The notes: generated by a model not told the origin, from the letters alone. A stretch of DNA of 64,000 bases from Rhodoblastus sp963710275 (GCA_963710275.1 CAVPZS010000008.1:1178001-1242000); one strand, 5' to 3'. Shown: positions 1 through 10,344, numbered from the stretch's first letter. Program-made: numbers and translations.

Positions 1-2
1 GC

Positions 3-110
3 GAGCCGAAGGCGCTTGCAAATTCGACTCCGCCAAAAGCTTACCTGTCGGATTGGCAAGCGCATTACCGCGGCACGAGTCTGGATGGCTGCGCTGTCGC
101 TCGCAACTAG
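3..110 (+). CDS. Possible C-terminal end of an unidentified protein (partial)
   Basis: A reading frame open from the left edge ends in TAG at 108-110 and would encode the last 35 residues of a protein (...YLSDWQAHYRGTSLDGCAVARN split here for length: it contains SDWQAHYRG and ends GCAVARN). No domain can be recognised from this fragment. The next gene runs towards it on the other strand. Two other frames are also open over this short stretch, so the call rests only on the more protein-like composition of this frame. Confidence 0.2.
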   Translation, partial: EPKALANSTPPKAYLSDWQAHYRGTSLDGCAVARN

Positions 111-125
111 GCTTGCGCGAGGCGC

Positions 126-1880
126 CTAGTCTTCGAATCTTTCGCTCGACCCGACCGGGCTTTGCGGCGCGATCGACGCGTCGGGCGCTTGATGCGGCGC
201 GCCGGAATCGCGGAAACGATTGACGATGGGATAGCGGCGGTCGCGGCCGAAGTTCTTCTTCGTCACCTTCACGCCCGGCGCCGACTGGCGGCGCTTGTAT
301 TCGGCGAGGTAGAGCAGCCGCTCGATCTTCTTCACCGTTTCGAGGTCATGGCCGCGGGCGACGATTTCGGAGATCCGCATCTCCCTTTCGACCAGGCATT
401 CCAGCATGTCGTCCAGCGCGTCATAGGGCGGCAGGGAGTCCTGGTCCTTCTGGTTCTCACGCAATTCGGCGGTCGGCGGCTTGGTGATGATATTCGAGGG
501 TATCACCACCCCGTCCGGCCCGAGCGCGCCCGCGGGCTTCCAGACGTTGCGCAGTTCGCACAACCGGAACACCTGGGTCTTGTAGAGATCCTTGATCGGG
601 TTGAAGCCTCCGTTCATGTCGCCATAGAGCGTCGCGTAGCCGACCGACATTTCCGACTTGTTGCCCGTGGTCACCAGCATGGGGCCGAACTTGTTGGACA
701 CCGACATCAGCAGGATGCCGCGCGCCCGGGCCTGGATGTTTTCCTCGGTCACCCCGCGCTGCGTTCCCGCGAACAGAGGCGCCAGCGCCGCCTCGACGCC
801 TTCCACGGCTTCGGCGATCGGCACGATGTCGTAACGCAGTCCCAGGGCGTTCGCGCAATCGGAGGCGTCCTTCAGCGATTCCCCCGAGGTGAAGCGATAC
901 GGCAGCATGATCGCATGGACGCTGGAAGGCCCAAGCGCATCGGCGGCCAGAGTGGCGCAGAGCGCCGAATCGACGCCGCCGGACATGCCGAGCACGACGC
1001 CGGGAAAGCCATTCTTCTGCACGTAATCGCGCAGGCCGAGCACGCAGGCGGCATAGTCGGCCTTGTCGTCATCGAGCACCGGCGCGTCGGGCGCCTCTAC
1101 GCAGCGCCAGCCTTGCGATTCTTGACGTTCAAAGACCACCTTGGCGACCGTTTCCTCGAACGAGGGCAAGCGGCCGCCGAGCGAACAATCGGCATTGAGC
1201 ACAAAGCTGCCGCCGTCGAACACCAGCTCGTCCTGGCCGCCGACCTGGTTGAGATAGACGAGGGGCAGTCCGCTTTCGACGACGCGCGCCGCGGCGACGC
1301 TGAGCCGCTCGTCGTCCTTGCCGCGCCAATAGGGCGAGCCGTTGGGCGAGAGCAGGATTTCGGCGCCGGTCTCAAACAGCACCTCGACGATGTCAGTCCC
1401 CCAGATATCCTCGCAGATCGGCAGGCCCAGGCGCACGCCGCGAAAATTCACCGGGCCGGGCGCGGGGCCCGGACGGAACACGCGCTTTTCATCGAACACC
1501 CCGTAATTGGGCAGATCGACCTTCAACCGCACCGCAATGATCCGGCCGCCATCGAGCAGGGCATAGGCGTTGTGGCAGAAGCCATCCTGCATCCAGGGCA
1601 GGCCGATCAGCACGGCGGGGCCGCCGTCAGCGGTTTCGCGCGCAAGCGTGTCGGCGGCGGCTCGGCAGGCGTCCTGGAAGGCCGGACGCAGCACGAGGTC
1701 CTCCGGCGGGTAGCCGGCGAGGAAGAGCTCGGAAAACATCACGAGATCGGCGCCCAATTCCGCGGCCCGCTTTCGCGCCGCGCGGGCCTTTTCGAGATTG
1801 GCGTCAATGGCCCCGACGACGCAATTGACTTGCGCCAGGGCGAGAACCAGACGATCGACGGGGGGAGAAGCCGGAGTCAT
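126..1880 (-). CDS. nadE: NAD+ synthetase, glutamine-hydrolysing
   Basis: A 584-residue protein with two domains. Residues about 1-260 are a nitrilase-type glutaminase; ADLVMFSELFLAGYPPEDL carries the Glu of the Glu-Lys-Cys triad, and LGLPICEDIW carries the Cys. Residues about 280-560 are the ATP-pyrophosphatase NAD synthetase domain, with the P-loop-like LGMSGGVDSALCATLAADAL and the conserved TTGNKSE. It makes NAD+ from deamido-NAD+, ATP and glutamine in the cytosol. Length fits the family. The ATG at 1880 starts the conserved nitrilase fold (LVLALAQVNCVVGAI). It is the last gene of a minus-strand group with the DUF779 protein and aldehyde dehydrogenase, about 65 bases after the former. The reading frame is intact, unlike its neighbours. 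Confidence 0.96.
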   Translation of the reverse strand: MTPASPPVDRLVLALAQVNCVVGAIDANLEKARAARKRAAELGADLVMFSELFLAGYPPEDLVLRPAFQDACRAAADTLARETADGGPAVLIGLPWMQDGFCHNAYALLDGGRIIAVRLKVDLPNYGVFDEKRVFRPGPAPGPVNFRGVRLGLPICEDIWGTDIVEVLFETGAEILLSPNGSPYWRGKDDERLSVAAARVVESGLPLVYLNQVGGQDELVFDGGSFVLNADCSLGGRLPSFEETVAKVVFERQESQGWRCVEAPDAPVLDDDKADYAACVLGLRDYVQKNGFPGVVLGMSGGVDSALCATLAADALGPSSVHAIMLPYRFTSGESLKDASDCANALGLRYDIVPIAEAVEGVEAALAPLFAGTQRGVTEENIQARARGILLMSVSNKFGPMLVTTGNKSEMSVGYATLYGDMNGGFNPIKDLYKTQVFRLCELRNVWKPAGALGPDGVVIPSNIITKPPTAELRENQKDQDSLPPYDALDDMLECLVEREMRISEIVARGHDLETVKKIERLLYLAEYKRRQSAPGVKVTKKNFGRDRRYPIVNRFRDSGAPHQAPDASIAPQSPVGSSERFED

Positions 1881-1944
1881 GCGTCCGGTTTAGCTGATGA
1901 AGGGTAAGGCCGCAATCGGCGCGCGGCTCCCTCCGCCGGCGAAA

Positions 1945-2332
1945 TCACCCCGCCCTCGGCGGTTCGCCCGCCGCGGCGAGCTCCTCGCACTCGGCGTCGG
2001 TGAAGACCCGGCTCCGGGTGTGAAAACTTATGCCTTCTGGCCCCTCGATGGAAAAACCATTGCCGCCGCCCTCGCACCACATCGATGATCAGCTGGGTGT
2101 GGCGCCAATATTCGAACTGGTTTTCGCGGATGTAGAAAGGGCAACCGGCGATCTCGCCGAGCAGCACGTCCTGCGGTCCGACCCAGAGCTCGTCCTGCCG
2201 CGAACAGATCGGGGAAAAGCCTTCGCAGCACCCGGAGGATTGATAAAAGGCCAGCGGCCCGTGCCTGGCCTTGAGCCGGACGATCCACAATAGCGCGTCG
2301 GCGGTGGCGTCAACTCTTGCGGGCTTGGGCAT
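1945..2332 (-). CDS. DUF779 family protein, frameshifted
   Basis: This protein of about 128 residues starts at ATG 2332 (MPKPARVDATADALL). Its first part contains FYQSSGCCEGFSPIC and GCPFYIRENQFEYWRHTQLI, typical of DUF779. After IDVV (near 2085) the frame is lost, and the family ending (GGGNGFSIEGPEG, then HTRSRVFTDAECEEL) continues in the next frame to a TGA at 1945-1947. Removing one base near 2083-2087 restores the whole protein, and the length of 388 bases fits one extra base. DUF779 genes are commonly found beside acetaldehyde-type NAD-dependent aldehyde dehydrogenases, and the gene immediately upstream here is one. The molecular function is unknown. The conserved tail downstream of the break argues for a sequencing error rather than decay. 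Confidence 0.82.
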
Positions 2333-2441
2333 GAGCGCAGTCCTCCGAAAAAAGATGCGCGGCCCCTCGCCGGCGCCGCGCAATGAATTGGCCTCAAGAT
2401 GGCGCGCCCCGGCGCGAGAACCGGGGCGCTCGAAGACGTTC

Positions 2442-3966
<1,525 letters not shown>

Positions 3967-4322
3967 AGACTTTCCTCCTTAGTTGCGCGCCGGAGAGGCG
4001 CGCTTATCAGAAACGATCGGGCGAATGTCGCAGCCGGAATTGGCCGCCGAAGCCGGACACCCGAAACGCTCAAGATTTCTGCTGCATGCCCAGGAATTTC
4101 CTTCACACGCCCAAAATGCCCCGGCGCCCGTGACGCGCGCGCATGCGTCCTTGAAAATGCTGTGGCGCGTCATGAACTCGCATCACTTCCGGGAACATGG
4201 GCGTTTCAAGTATCCCTGCGTTCAATGGTGCGCACATTAAGCCGAGGCCGTTTGCGCCCGATACTGCACTTTAGTGCCGTTGACCCTGCAGCGTGTGGTC
4301 TTCGACGGCCGCTATATTATCA

Positions 4323-4408
4323 CGCCAAAGTGATGCTGCGGCGCACAGTAATTATGCTGCATTGCAGCAAAGTATTTTTACGCCAAAGCGGCCAATGCTA
4401 CTTTGGCG
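4323..4408. promoter_or_regulatory. Repeated CGCCAAAG elements (two direct, one inverted)
   Basis: The octamer CGCCAAAG occurs at 4323-4330 and 4381-4388 and in inverted form (CTTTGGCG) at 4401-4408. The last two form an inverted repeat with a 12-base gap, as expected for a dimeric regulator site. The same octamer occurs again at 7057-7064, about 60 bases before the cytochrome c gene of the same cluster. A regulatory role in alcohol-oxidation genes is inferred; no regulator is assigned. Confidence 0.4.
4355..4369. promoter_or_regulatory. Perfect palindrome TGCTGCA-T-TGCAGCA
   Basis: Two perfectly complementary 7-base arms are separated by one base. The palindrome sits between the two direct CGCCAAAG copies in the divergent control region. 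It could be an operator; the protein that would bind it is unknown. Confidence 0.35.
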
Positions 4409-4512
4409 CCGTAGACGAGGACCGGCGACGCCCTATCTTCCGGGCAAGGATAAAAATCAAGAAGCTGGAAGGCGTTCGGTAATCGCGACGGCCGATCCGG
4501 CGGAGGAAGATT

Positions 4513-4611
4513 ATGACGGAAACGACCTGGAGGGAAGGCGCAGGCGCCCTGTCCACCCAGCCTGTCCGGCCCGCAAGGCCGACAATTTTTCGTGAACCCG
4601 GCCTGGTTTGA
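4513..4611 (+). CDS. Small ORF at the pqqA position (possible leader peptide)
   Basis: A 32-codon frame (starts MTETTWREGAGALS, ends FREPGLV) is preceded by a good ribosome site, GGAGGAAG, about 5 bases before its ATG. It lies where pqqA usually sits, just before pqqB, but lacks the Glu-x3-Tyr pair that PqqA must have, so it is not called PqqA. Its 3' half overlaps a terminator-like hairpin at 4563-4590, an arrangement compatible with a leader peptide controlling read-through into pqqB. It may also be spurious. Confidence 0.35.
   Translation: MTETTWREGAGALSTQPVRPARPTIFREPGLV
4563..4590 (+). terminator. Hairpin plus T-run before pqqB (terminator or attenuator)
   Basis: TGTC(c)GGCC pairs with GGCCGACA across a CGCAA loop, with one bulged C, followed directly by A and five T. 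This is the form of an intrinsic terminator. It lies about 80 bases before the pqqB start and within the small ORF, so it may attenuate transcription of pqqBDE and the alcohol dehydrogenase genes. Confidence 0.5.
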
Positions 4612-4670
4612 ATGCCTGTTTTCGTCCGAAGGGCCTTCAGCTTTTCTGACTATGCTCGAGGGTGGCTCGC

Positions 4671-5586
4671 GTGAAATTTCTCGTCCTCGGCTCCGCGGCG
4701 GGCGGCGGCCTCCCGCAGTGGAATTGCCTGTGCGCAAACTGCCGCCTCGCATTCGAGCGCGACGGCCGATTGACCGCTCGGTCGCAATGCAGCCTCGCCG
4801 TCAGCGTCGACGGCGAAAACTGGATCGTGCTTTCGGCCACGCCGGACCTGCGCCAGCAGATCATCGCCAATCCGGAGCTGCACCCGAAAATCGCGCCGCG
4901 CCATTCGCCGATCAAGGGCGTGTTCGCTCCCAATGGCGACGTCGACAATATCGCGGGGCTGCTGGTGATGCGCGAGATGCAGCCCTTCACGATCTGGGCG
5001 ACCAAAACCGTGATGGAGCAGACGCAGGGCGGGGTGTTCGGCGTGCTTAACCCCGCCGTGGTCAAGCGCCACACCGTCGCGGTGGAGGAGACGATCGACA
5101 CGGGGCTGGGCTTCAGCATCACGCCTTTCATCACGCCGGGCAAGATCCCTCTCTATATGGAATCGGCTGACGAGGCTCAGATCGAACTGGGCGCCGAGGG
5201 CGACGCGACCGTCGGGCTGGAAATGAGACAAGGCGACCGCCGTTTCTATTACATTCCCTCCTGCGCGCGCGTGACCGACGCGCTGCGCAAGCGGCTGGAA
5301 GGCGCTGAAATCCTGTTCTTCGACGGCACGACTTTCGAGGACGACGAAATGATCCGCCAGGAGCTGTCGCTGAAGACCGCGTGGCGCATGGGCCATATGG
5401 CCATGAATGGCGAACGTGGCACGATCCGCGCGCTCGCCGACGTGGACATCGGGCGGCGAATATTCGTGCATGTCAACAATTCCAATCCGGCGCTGCGCTG
5501 CGACTCCGGTGAGCGCGCGCCAGGTCGAGGCCGCGGGATGGGAAATCGCTCATGACGGCTTGCGCATCGACGCCGCGGAGGCATAG
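4671..5586 (+). CDS. pqqB: PqqB, coenzyme PQQ biosynthesis metallo-hydrolase-fold protein, frameshifted
   Basis: About 304 residues starting at GTG 4671 (MKFLVLGSAAGGGLPQWNC, the usual PqqB start), with GAGG nine bases upstream. The central HSPIKGVFAPNGDVDNIAGL is the metallo-beta-lactamase-fold signature of PqqB. In this family the protein acts as a late oxygenase-type step in PQQ formation. After RCDSGERA (near 5518) an extra base throws the frame off. The normal ending (AAGWEIAHDGLRIDAAEA) continues in the next frame to TAG 5584-5586. It is followed three bases later by pqqD. There is no pqqC between B and D; pqqC lies 8 kb downstream. Confidence 0.93.
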
Positions 5587-5588
5587 AC

Positions 5589-5900
5589 GTGATCGCTCAG
5601 GAATCGACTGGCCAGGAACTCAAGCAGGCGCTCACGGACGATTGCCGTCCGCGCCTCTTGCGCGGCGTAAAACTGAAGAATGACCTGGTGCGCAAGAGCT
5701 GGGTCCTGCTCGCGCCCGAACGTTTCCTGCGCCTGAACGCGATCAGCGTCGACATATTGCAGCGCTGCGACGGCGAGGCGCGGCTCGCGGCCATCATCGA
5801 CGATCTCGCAGCCAAATATACGGCCGACCGCGCGGTGATCGAACACGACGTGCGCGCCCTGCTGACCAGCCTGCTCGAAAAGCGGATGCTTGGACTATGA
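5589..5900 (+). CDS. pqqD: PqqD, PQQ precursor-binding chaperone
   Basis: A 103-residue protein from GTG 5589. It has the PqqD fold signature: WVLLAPERFLRLNAISVDIL followed by a helical C-terminal half (RLAAIIDDLAAKY...VRALLTSLLEKRML). PqqD binds the PqqA leader and presents it to PqqE. It lies 2 bases after pqqB and overlaps the pqqE start by 4 bases (ATGA), so translation is probably coupled. The frame is intact. Confidence 0.93.
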   Translation: MIAQESTGQELKQALTDDCRPRLLRGVKLKNDLVRKSWVLLAPERFLRLNAISVDILQRCDGEARLAAIIDDLAAKYTADRAVIEHDVRALLTSLLEKRMLGL

Positions 5901-7018
5901 CCGAAAAGACCCCGACTCTGAACGCGCCGTCCGCCCTGCTGGCGGAGCTGACCTATCGCTGTCCCCTTTCCTGCCCTTATTGCTCCAATCCGCTCAACAT
6001 GGAGGGACGCGAGACGGAAATGTCGACGCAGCAATGGCAGGACATTTTCTCGCAGGCGGCCGCCATGGGCGTGCTGCACGTCCATCTCTCGGGAGGCGAG
6101 CCTGCGGCGCGGCGCGACCTGCGCGAACTGGTCGCGCATTGCGCCAAGGAAGGTCTCTACACCAATCTCATTACCTCGGGCGTCGGGCTGACCCGCGACT
6201 TCTTCGCCGGTCTCGCGGCGGCGGGACTTGACCATGTGCAGCTATCCATACAGGACGCCGAACCGGCCGGCGCCGACTGGATCGGCGGCTATGAGGGCGG
6301 CTTCGCCAGGAAAATGGAGGTCGCCGCCTGGGTCGCCGAGGAAGGCATGCCCTTGACCGTCAACGCCGTGATCCATCGCGCCAATGTGGAGCGCGCGGCG
6401 CGGATGGTCGATTTTGCGGTCGAACTGCGGGCGCGGCGAATCGAGATCGCGCATACCCAGTATTACGGCTGGGCCCTGCTCAACCGCAGCCACCTGATGC
6501 CGACGCGCGCGCAAAGCGAAAAGGCTTTCGCCGAAGTCGAAGAAAGGCGCGAACGCTATCGTGGCCAGATCGTCATCGACCATGTCGCGCCTGATTACCA
6601 CGCCAAATATCCCAAGGCCTGCATGAGCGGCTGGGGGCGCCTGACCTTCAATGTCACGCCGCAAGGCAAGGTCCTGCCCTGCCACGCGGCCGAGACTATT
6701 CCGAACCTCGAATTCTGGAACGCGCGCGAAAAAACCCTCGCCGACATCTGGGCGCATTCGCCTGGTTTCAACGCCTTCCGCGGTTACGATTGGATGCGGG
6801 AGCCCTGCCGTTCCTGCGAGCGCAAGACCGAGGATTTCGGCGGCTGCCGCTGCCAGGCCCTGGCGCTCGTCGGCGACGCCGCCGCTTGCGATCCGATTTG
6901 CGTGAAATCGCCCCACCATCACCTGATCGAGGACATCGCGGCGCGCGATTCGGCGGAGACGATCGCCGGCTTCACTCCGCGCCGCATCGAAAAAGCAAGG
7001 CCCAAGTCCAAGGTTTGA
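5897..7018 (+). CDS. pqqE: PqqE, radical SAM PQQ precursor cross-linking enzyme
   Basis: A 373-residue protein with the radical SAM motif CPLSCPYC near residue 24 and a C-terminal SPASM region. Cys ligands of the latter appear in PKACMSGWGRLTFNVTPQG, VLPCHA, CRSCERKTEDFGGCRCQ and ACDPIC. PqqE forms the Glu-Tyr carbon-carbon bond in PqqA. Its N-terminal LLAELTYRCPL is canonical. It overlaps pqqD by 4 bases. Its substrate pqqA is not visible in this window and must lie elsewhere or be damaged. It is separated by about 105 bases from the cytochrome gene. Confidence 0.96.
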   Translation: MTEKTPTLNAPSALLAELTYRCPLSCPYCSNPLNMEGRETEMSTQQWQDIFSQAAAMGVLHVHLSGGEPAARRDLRELVAHCAKEGLYTNLITSGVGLTRDFFAGLAAAGLDHVQLSIQDAEPAGADWIGGYEGGFARKMEVAAWVAEEGMPLTVNAVIHRANVERAARMVDFAVELRARRIEIAHTQYYGWALLNRSHLMPTRAQSEKAFAEVEERRERYRGQIVIDHVAPDYHAKYPKACMSGWGRLTFNVTPQGKVLPCHAAETIPNLEFWNAREKTLADIWAHSPGFNAFRGYDWMREPCRSCERKTEDFGGCRCQALALVGDAAACDPICVKSPHHHLIEDIAARDSAETIAGFTPRRIEKARPKSKV

Positions 7019-7056
7019 ATGCGCGTTCCGGCAGTTCGCTCGGCCTTCGCCAAGGG

Positions 7057-7064
7057 CGCCAAAG
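7057..7064 (+). promoter_or_regulatory. CGCCAAAG element upstream of the cytochrome c gene
   Basis: Same octamer as at 4323, 4381 and 4401 (inverted), here 60 bases before the GTG of the PedF-like cytochrome gene. Recurrence at two control regions of one functional cluster suggests a shared regulator site; an 8-base match alone is weak. Confidence 0.3.
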
Positions 7065-7123
7065 TACAATTCCCCTGTCCTTATCTATCTCTAAGATCGG
7101 GCAAAATTTTTGGGAGGATAATC

Positions 7124-7555
7124 GTGGCGTTCAACACCCGCAAACTCGGGCTGTCTCTTCTTGTCTGTCTTTCCCTGGGCGGCGCGTCGCGCGCTTTGGC
7201 GCATGGCGACGTGACCCCGCAGCCTGTCGACACCACCGGCCTGAAAGCGCTCGGTCCCGACTGGCTGGAAAAGAACCCCTATCGGGGCAATGAGGTGGCC
7301 TTGAAGATCGGCCATTCCGGCTTCGCGCAGAACTGCGCGCGCTGCCACGGAATCGAGGCGGAATCCGGGGGCATCGCGCCCGACCTTCGCTATCTCGACA
7401 AGGCCGAGGAGGGCGACGCCTGGTTCATCAACCGCATCCGCCACGGCTATACCCAGAACGGCATGACCAAGATGCCGGCCTTCGAAGGCATCCTCTCGCA
7501 GGAGGCCATGTGGGCGATCCGCACCTACCTCGACTCTCGTTTCCAGGGCAACTGA
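7124..7555 (+). CDS. PedF-like cytochrome c, electron acceptor of the PQQ alcohol dehydrogenase
   Basis: The GTG at 7124 with GGGAGGATAATC just upstream is preferred over the longer frame from 7019. It gives 143 residues with a signal peptide (LGLSLLVCLSLGGASRALA). The mature part begins HGDVTPQPVDTTGL and contains NPYRGNE, one haem site CARCH, GGIAPDLRYL and a distal MPAFEGILSQEAMWAIRTYL. These match the cytochrome c-550 PedF family that serves ethanol-type PQQ dehydrogenases, rather than XoxG. It should accept electrons from the dehydrogenase encoded at 8515 in the periplasm. It lies directly ahead of the binding-protein gene. Confidence 0.85.
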   Translation: MAFNTRKLGLSLLVCLSLGGASRALAHGDVTPQPVDTTGLKALGPDWLEKNPYRGNEVALKIGHSGFAQNCARCHGIEAESGGIAPDLRYLDKAEEGDAWFINRIRHGYTQNGMTKMPAFEGILSQEAMWAIRTYLDSRFQGN

Positions 7556-7560
7556 CGCCA

Positions 7561-8418
7561 TTGAAAACCCTGCGCGCCCTCCGTGTGCTCTCGCTGACCG
7601 CCGCCTTCTTCTGCGGTGGATTCGCGCCGCATGTGGCGCTGGCGCGCACGCTCGCGGAAGTTCAATCCGCGGGCGTCCTGCGCGTCACCGTCTACCGCGA
7701 CTACAAGCCATGGTCGTGGGATGAAAATGGGGCGACCAAGGGCATTGACGTCGAAATCGGCGCCGCGCTCGCCAAGGCGCTTGGCGTCAAGGTGGACTAT
7801 CTGGTCCTGCGCGCCGACGACGACATCAACGACGACCTGCGAAATGGCGTGTGGCGCGGCTCGCTGCTCGGCGAACAGCCTGGCGATCTCATGCTGCATG
7901 TGCCGCATGATCCGCGGGTCGAACAGGCCAACGACCGGATCAAGCTGACCGCGCCCTACCAGGTTGAAGGCTTCGCCATGGCGGTGCTGGCCGGCAAGGG
8001 CGACAAGGCCAGGGACTTCTCGCTGTTCGAAAGCGAGAAGGTGGCTGTGGACGCGGGCACGCTCGCCGACATCATCCTGCTTTCGGCCCGCGACCACAAA
8101 CTGATCGAGCACGTGGTTCATGTCCGCGGCGAGACCAAGGCGGCGGAAGCTTTTGAAAAAGGCGACGTCGTCGCGTTTTACGGCGAATCCGGCCTGGTCG
8201 AGACTCTGGCGCATCAGTCGTCGAAGCCGGTCGAAATTGTCTACCCCGAACACAAGCTGGCGCAGACCTGGCAAGTCGGGGGCGCCGTGCAGGCCAAGGC
8301 CATCGATCTCGCCGAAGCGGTGGATCGAGAAATCGGGAGCTTGTCGGCGTCGGGCGAACTAACCAAGATTTTTGCGTCCTATGGCGTCAAGTGGCGCCAG
8401 CCGTCGCAAGAAAGGTGA
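7561..8418 (+). CDS. Periplasmic binding-type protein associated with quinoprotein dehydrogenase (PedG/XoxJ-like)
   Basis: 285 residues from TTG 7561, six bases after the cytochrome stop. A signal peptide (LSLTAAFFCGGFAPHVALA) is followed by a family 3 solute-binding fold: LAEVQSAGVLRVTVYRDYKP, then GIDVEIGAALAKALGVKVDY. Such proteins accompany PQQ alcohol dehydrogenases (MxaJ, XoxJ and PedG types). They are thought to help activate or assemble the enzyme rather than to feed a transporter. The context between cytochrome and dehydrogenase genes fits this. The frame is intact. Confidence 0.85.
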   Translation: MKTLRALRVLSLTAAFFCGGFAPHVALARTLAEVQSAGVLRVTVYRDYKPWSWDENGATKGIDVEIGAALAKALGVKVDYLVLRADDDINDDLRNGVWRGSLLGEQPGDLMLHVPHDPRVEQANDRIKLTAPYQVEGFAMAVLAGKGDKARDFSLFESEKVAVDAGTLADIILLSARDHKLIEHVVHVRGETKAAEAFEKGDVVAFYGESGLVETLAHQSSKPVEIVYPEHKLAQTWQVGGAVQAKAIDLAEAVDREIGSLSASGELTKIFASYGVKWRQPSQER

Positions 8419-8514
8419 CCGGAAACCGGTCCTGGCGCGACGGCGAACCTGTCGCCGCGCCGCATTAAATTGCGTCGGCTTCGCCGGCGCAACTCTCTGG
8501 GAGGAATGGGAAAA

Positions 8515-10288
8515 ATGAAAAATTTTCTTTTGGCTAGCGTTTCCGTGATGGGAATGGCTTTCGCCGGAGCCGCCTTCGCTGGCCCAGTCACGGACGAAGA
8601 CCTTCTCAACGACGCCAACAATCCGAAACAGGTCGTGACGAACGGCATGGGCCTCCAGGCCCACCGCTTCAGCAAGCTCGACAAGGTCAACACCTCCAAC
8701 GTCAAGAACCTGGTCCCGGCCTGGTCCTTCTCCTTCGGCGGCGAAAAGCAGCGCGGGCAGGAAGCCCAGGCCGTCGTCCACGATGGCCTCGTCTTCATCA
8801 CCGGCTCCTACAGCCGCATCTACGCGATGGACGCCAAGACCGGCGACAAGGTGTGGGAATATGACGCCCGCCTGCCGGAAGGCATCATGCCCTGCTGCGA
8901 CGTGATCAACCGCGGCGCCGCGCTGTATGGCGACAAGGTTTATTTCTCGACCCTCGACGCCCAGATCGTGGCGCTGGAAGCCAAGACCGGCAAGGTCGTC
9001 TGGCACAAGGCCGTCGACGACTTCAAGGCCGGCTATTCCGCAGTCCGCCGCCCCACTGATCGTGCCGACCAAGGCCAATGGCGCGCTGGTCATCACCGGC
9101 GTGTCCGGCGGTGAATTCGGCGTCGTCGGCCGCGTCGAAGCCCGCAATGTGGAAACCGGCGACCTCGTCTGGTCCCGTCCCGTGCTCGAGGGCCTGACCG
9201 GCACCTATCAGGGCAAGGACACGACCATGACCGGCAAGGCCAACGAAACCTGGCCGGGCGACATGTACAAGACCGGCGGCGGCGCCACCTGGCTCGGCGG
9301 CACCTATGACCCGGAAACCAAGCTGGTGCTCATCGGCTCCGGCAATCCGGCGCCCTGGAACTCCTGGCTGCGTCCGGGCGACAACAAGTGGACGTCTTCG
9401 CGCCTCGCCATCGACCCGGAAAACGGCGACCTGAAATGGGGCTTCCAGACCACGCCGCATGACGGCTGGGACTTCGACGGCGTCAACGAGGTCATTTCCT
9501 TCGACCTCGCCAAGGACGGCAAGACCGTCAAGGCGGCCGCCACCGCCGACCGTAACGGCTTCTTCTATGTCCTCGACCGCACCGACGGCAAGTTCATCGC
9601 CGCCATGCCGTTCGTGAGCAAGATCAGCTGGGCCAAGGGCATCGATCCCAAGACCGGCCGTCCGATCTACAACGACGACAACCGTCCGGGCGATCCGTCC
9701 AAGTCTGCTGACGGCAAGCAGGGCGAGGTGGTGTTCTCGGTTCCGTCCTTCCTGGGCGGCAAGAACCAGATGCCGGTGTCCTATTCCGACCAGACCAAGC
9801 TGTTCTATGTGCCGTCGAACGAATGGGGCATGGACATCCACAACGAACCGGTCGTCTACAAGAAGGGCGCGGCCTATCTGGGCGCGGGCTTCAACATCAA
9901 GCCGATCTTCGACGATCACATCGGCTCGCTGAAGGCGATCGATCCGGTCGCGATGAAGGTGGTGTGGGAATACAAGAACAAGGCTCCGCTCTGGGGTGGC
10001 GTCATGACCACCGCCGGCGGCCTGGTCTTCACCGGCACGCCAGAGGGCTACCTGATGGCCTTCGACGCCAAGAGCGGCGAAGTCCTGTGGAAGTTCAATG
10101 TCGGCACCGGCATTGTCGCTCCGCCGATCGCCTGGGAGCAGGACGGCGAAGAGATGATCGGCGTCGCGGCCGGCTGGGGCGGCGCGGTCCCGCTGTGGGG
10201 CGGCGAAGTCGCCAAGACCTTCAAGGGCATCAACCAGGGCGGCTCCTACTGGGTGTTCAAGCTGCCCCCGCGCTCCGCTTCCAAGTGA
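8515..10288 (+). CDS. PQQ-dependent alcohol dehydrogenase, lanthanide-type (ExaF/PedH-like), frameshifted
   Basis: About 590 residues from ATG 8515 (GGAGG ten bases upstream), with signal peptide MKNFLLASVSVMGMAFAGAA. It has the vicinal disulphide MPCCDVINRGAAL, beta-propeller repeats (KTGKVVW, LVFTGTPEGYL) and the metal-site Asn in GSGNPAPWNSW. The active site TPHDGWDFDGVNEV has catalytic Asp followed two residues later by a second Asp, the mark of lanthanide-dependent enzymes (MxaF has Ala there). The C-terminal half (GAVPLWGGE, GGSYWVFKLP) resembles ExaF/PedH ethanol dehydrogenases more than XoxF. One extra base near 9040-9050 (after FKAGYS) breaks the frame, and the length of 1774 fits one insertion. 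It oxidises primary alcohols in the periplasm. Confidence 0.92.
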
Positions 10289-10344
10289 GGCCTGAGGCGG
10301 CTTTCGCGGGATTCGTGAAAAGTCGCCTTTGAAAAAACGATCAG

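Larger units (their letters stand above)
3967..4512. other. Divergent intergenic region between aldehyde dehydrogenase and PQQ cluster
   Basis: About 550 bases with no supported gene. It separates the minus-strand aldehyde dehydrogenase from the plus-strand pqq genes, so it should hold both promoters. Its right half is richer in A and T than the surroundings and holds the repeated CGCCAAAG elements and a perfect 7-1-7 palindrome, listed separately. Confidence 0.6.

Noticed and set aside
162..1907. Long open frame antisense to nadE on the plus strand
   Set aside because: It is the high-GC mirror of nadE codons and has no recognisable domain; nadE itself has full catalytic motifs.
1945..2400. 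Programmed frameshifting as explanation for broken genes
   Set aside because: No shared slippery sequence or downstream structure is seen at the break sites, and many unrelated genes are affected; insertion errors explain all of them.
4513..4611. Annotating the small ORF as pqqA
   Set aside because: It contains no Tyr, so it cannot supply the Glu-Tyr pair cross-linked by PqqE.
8515..10288. Calling the quinoprotein XoxF
   Set aside because: The lanthanide Asp is present, but the LPEGIMPCCDVINRGAA block, the GGSYWVFKLP end and the PedF-type cytochrome fit ExaF/PedH better.
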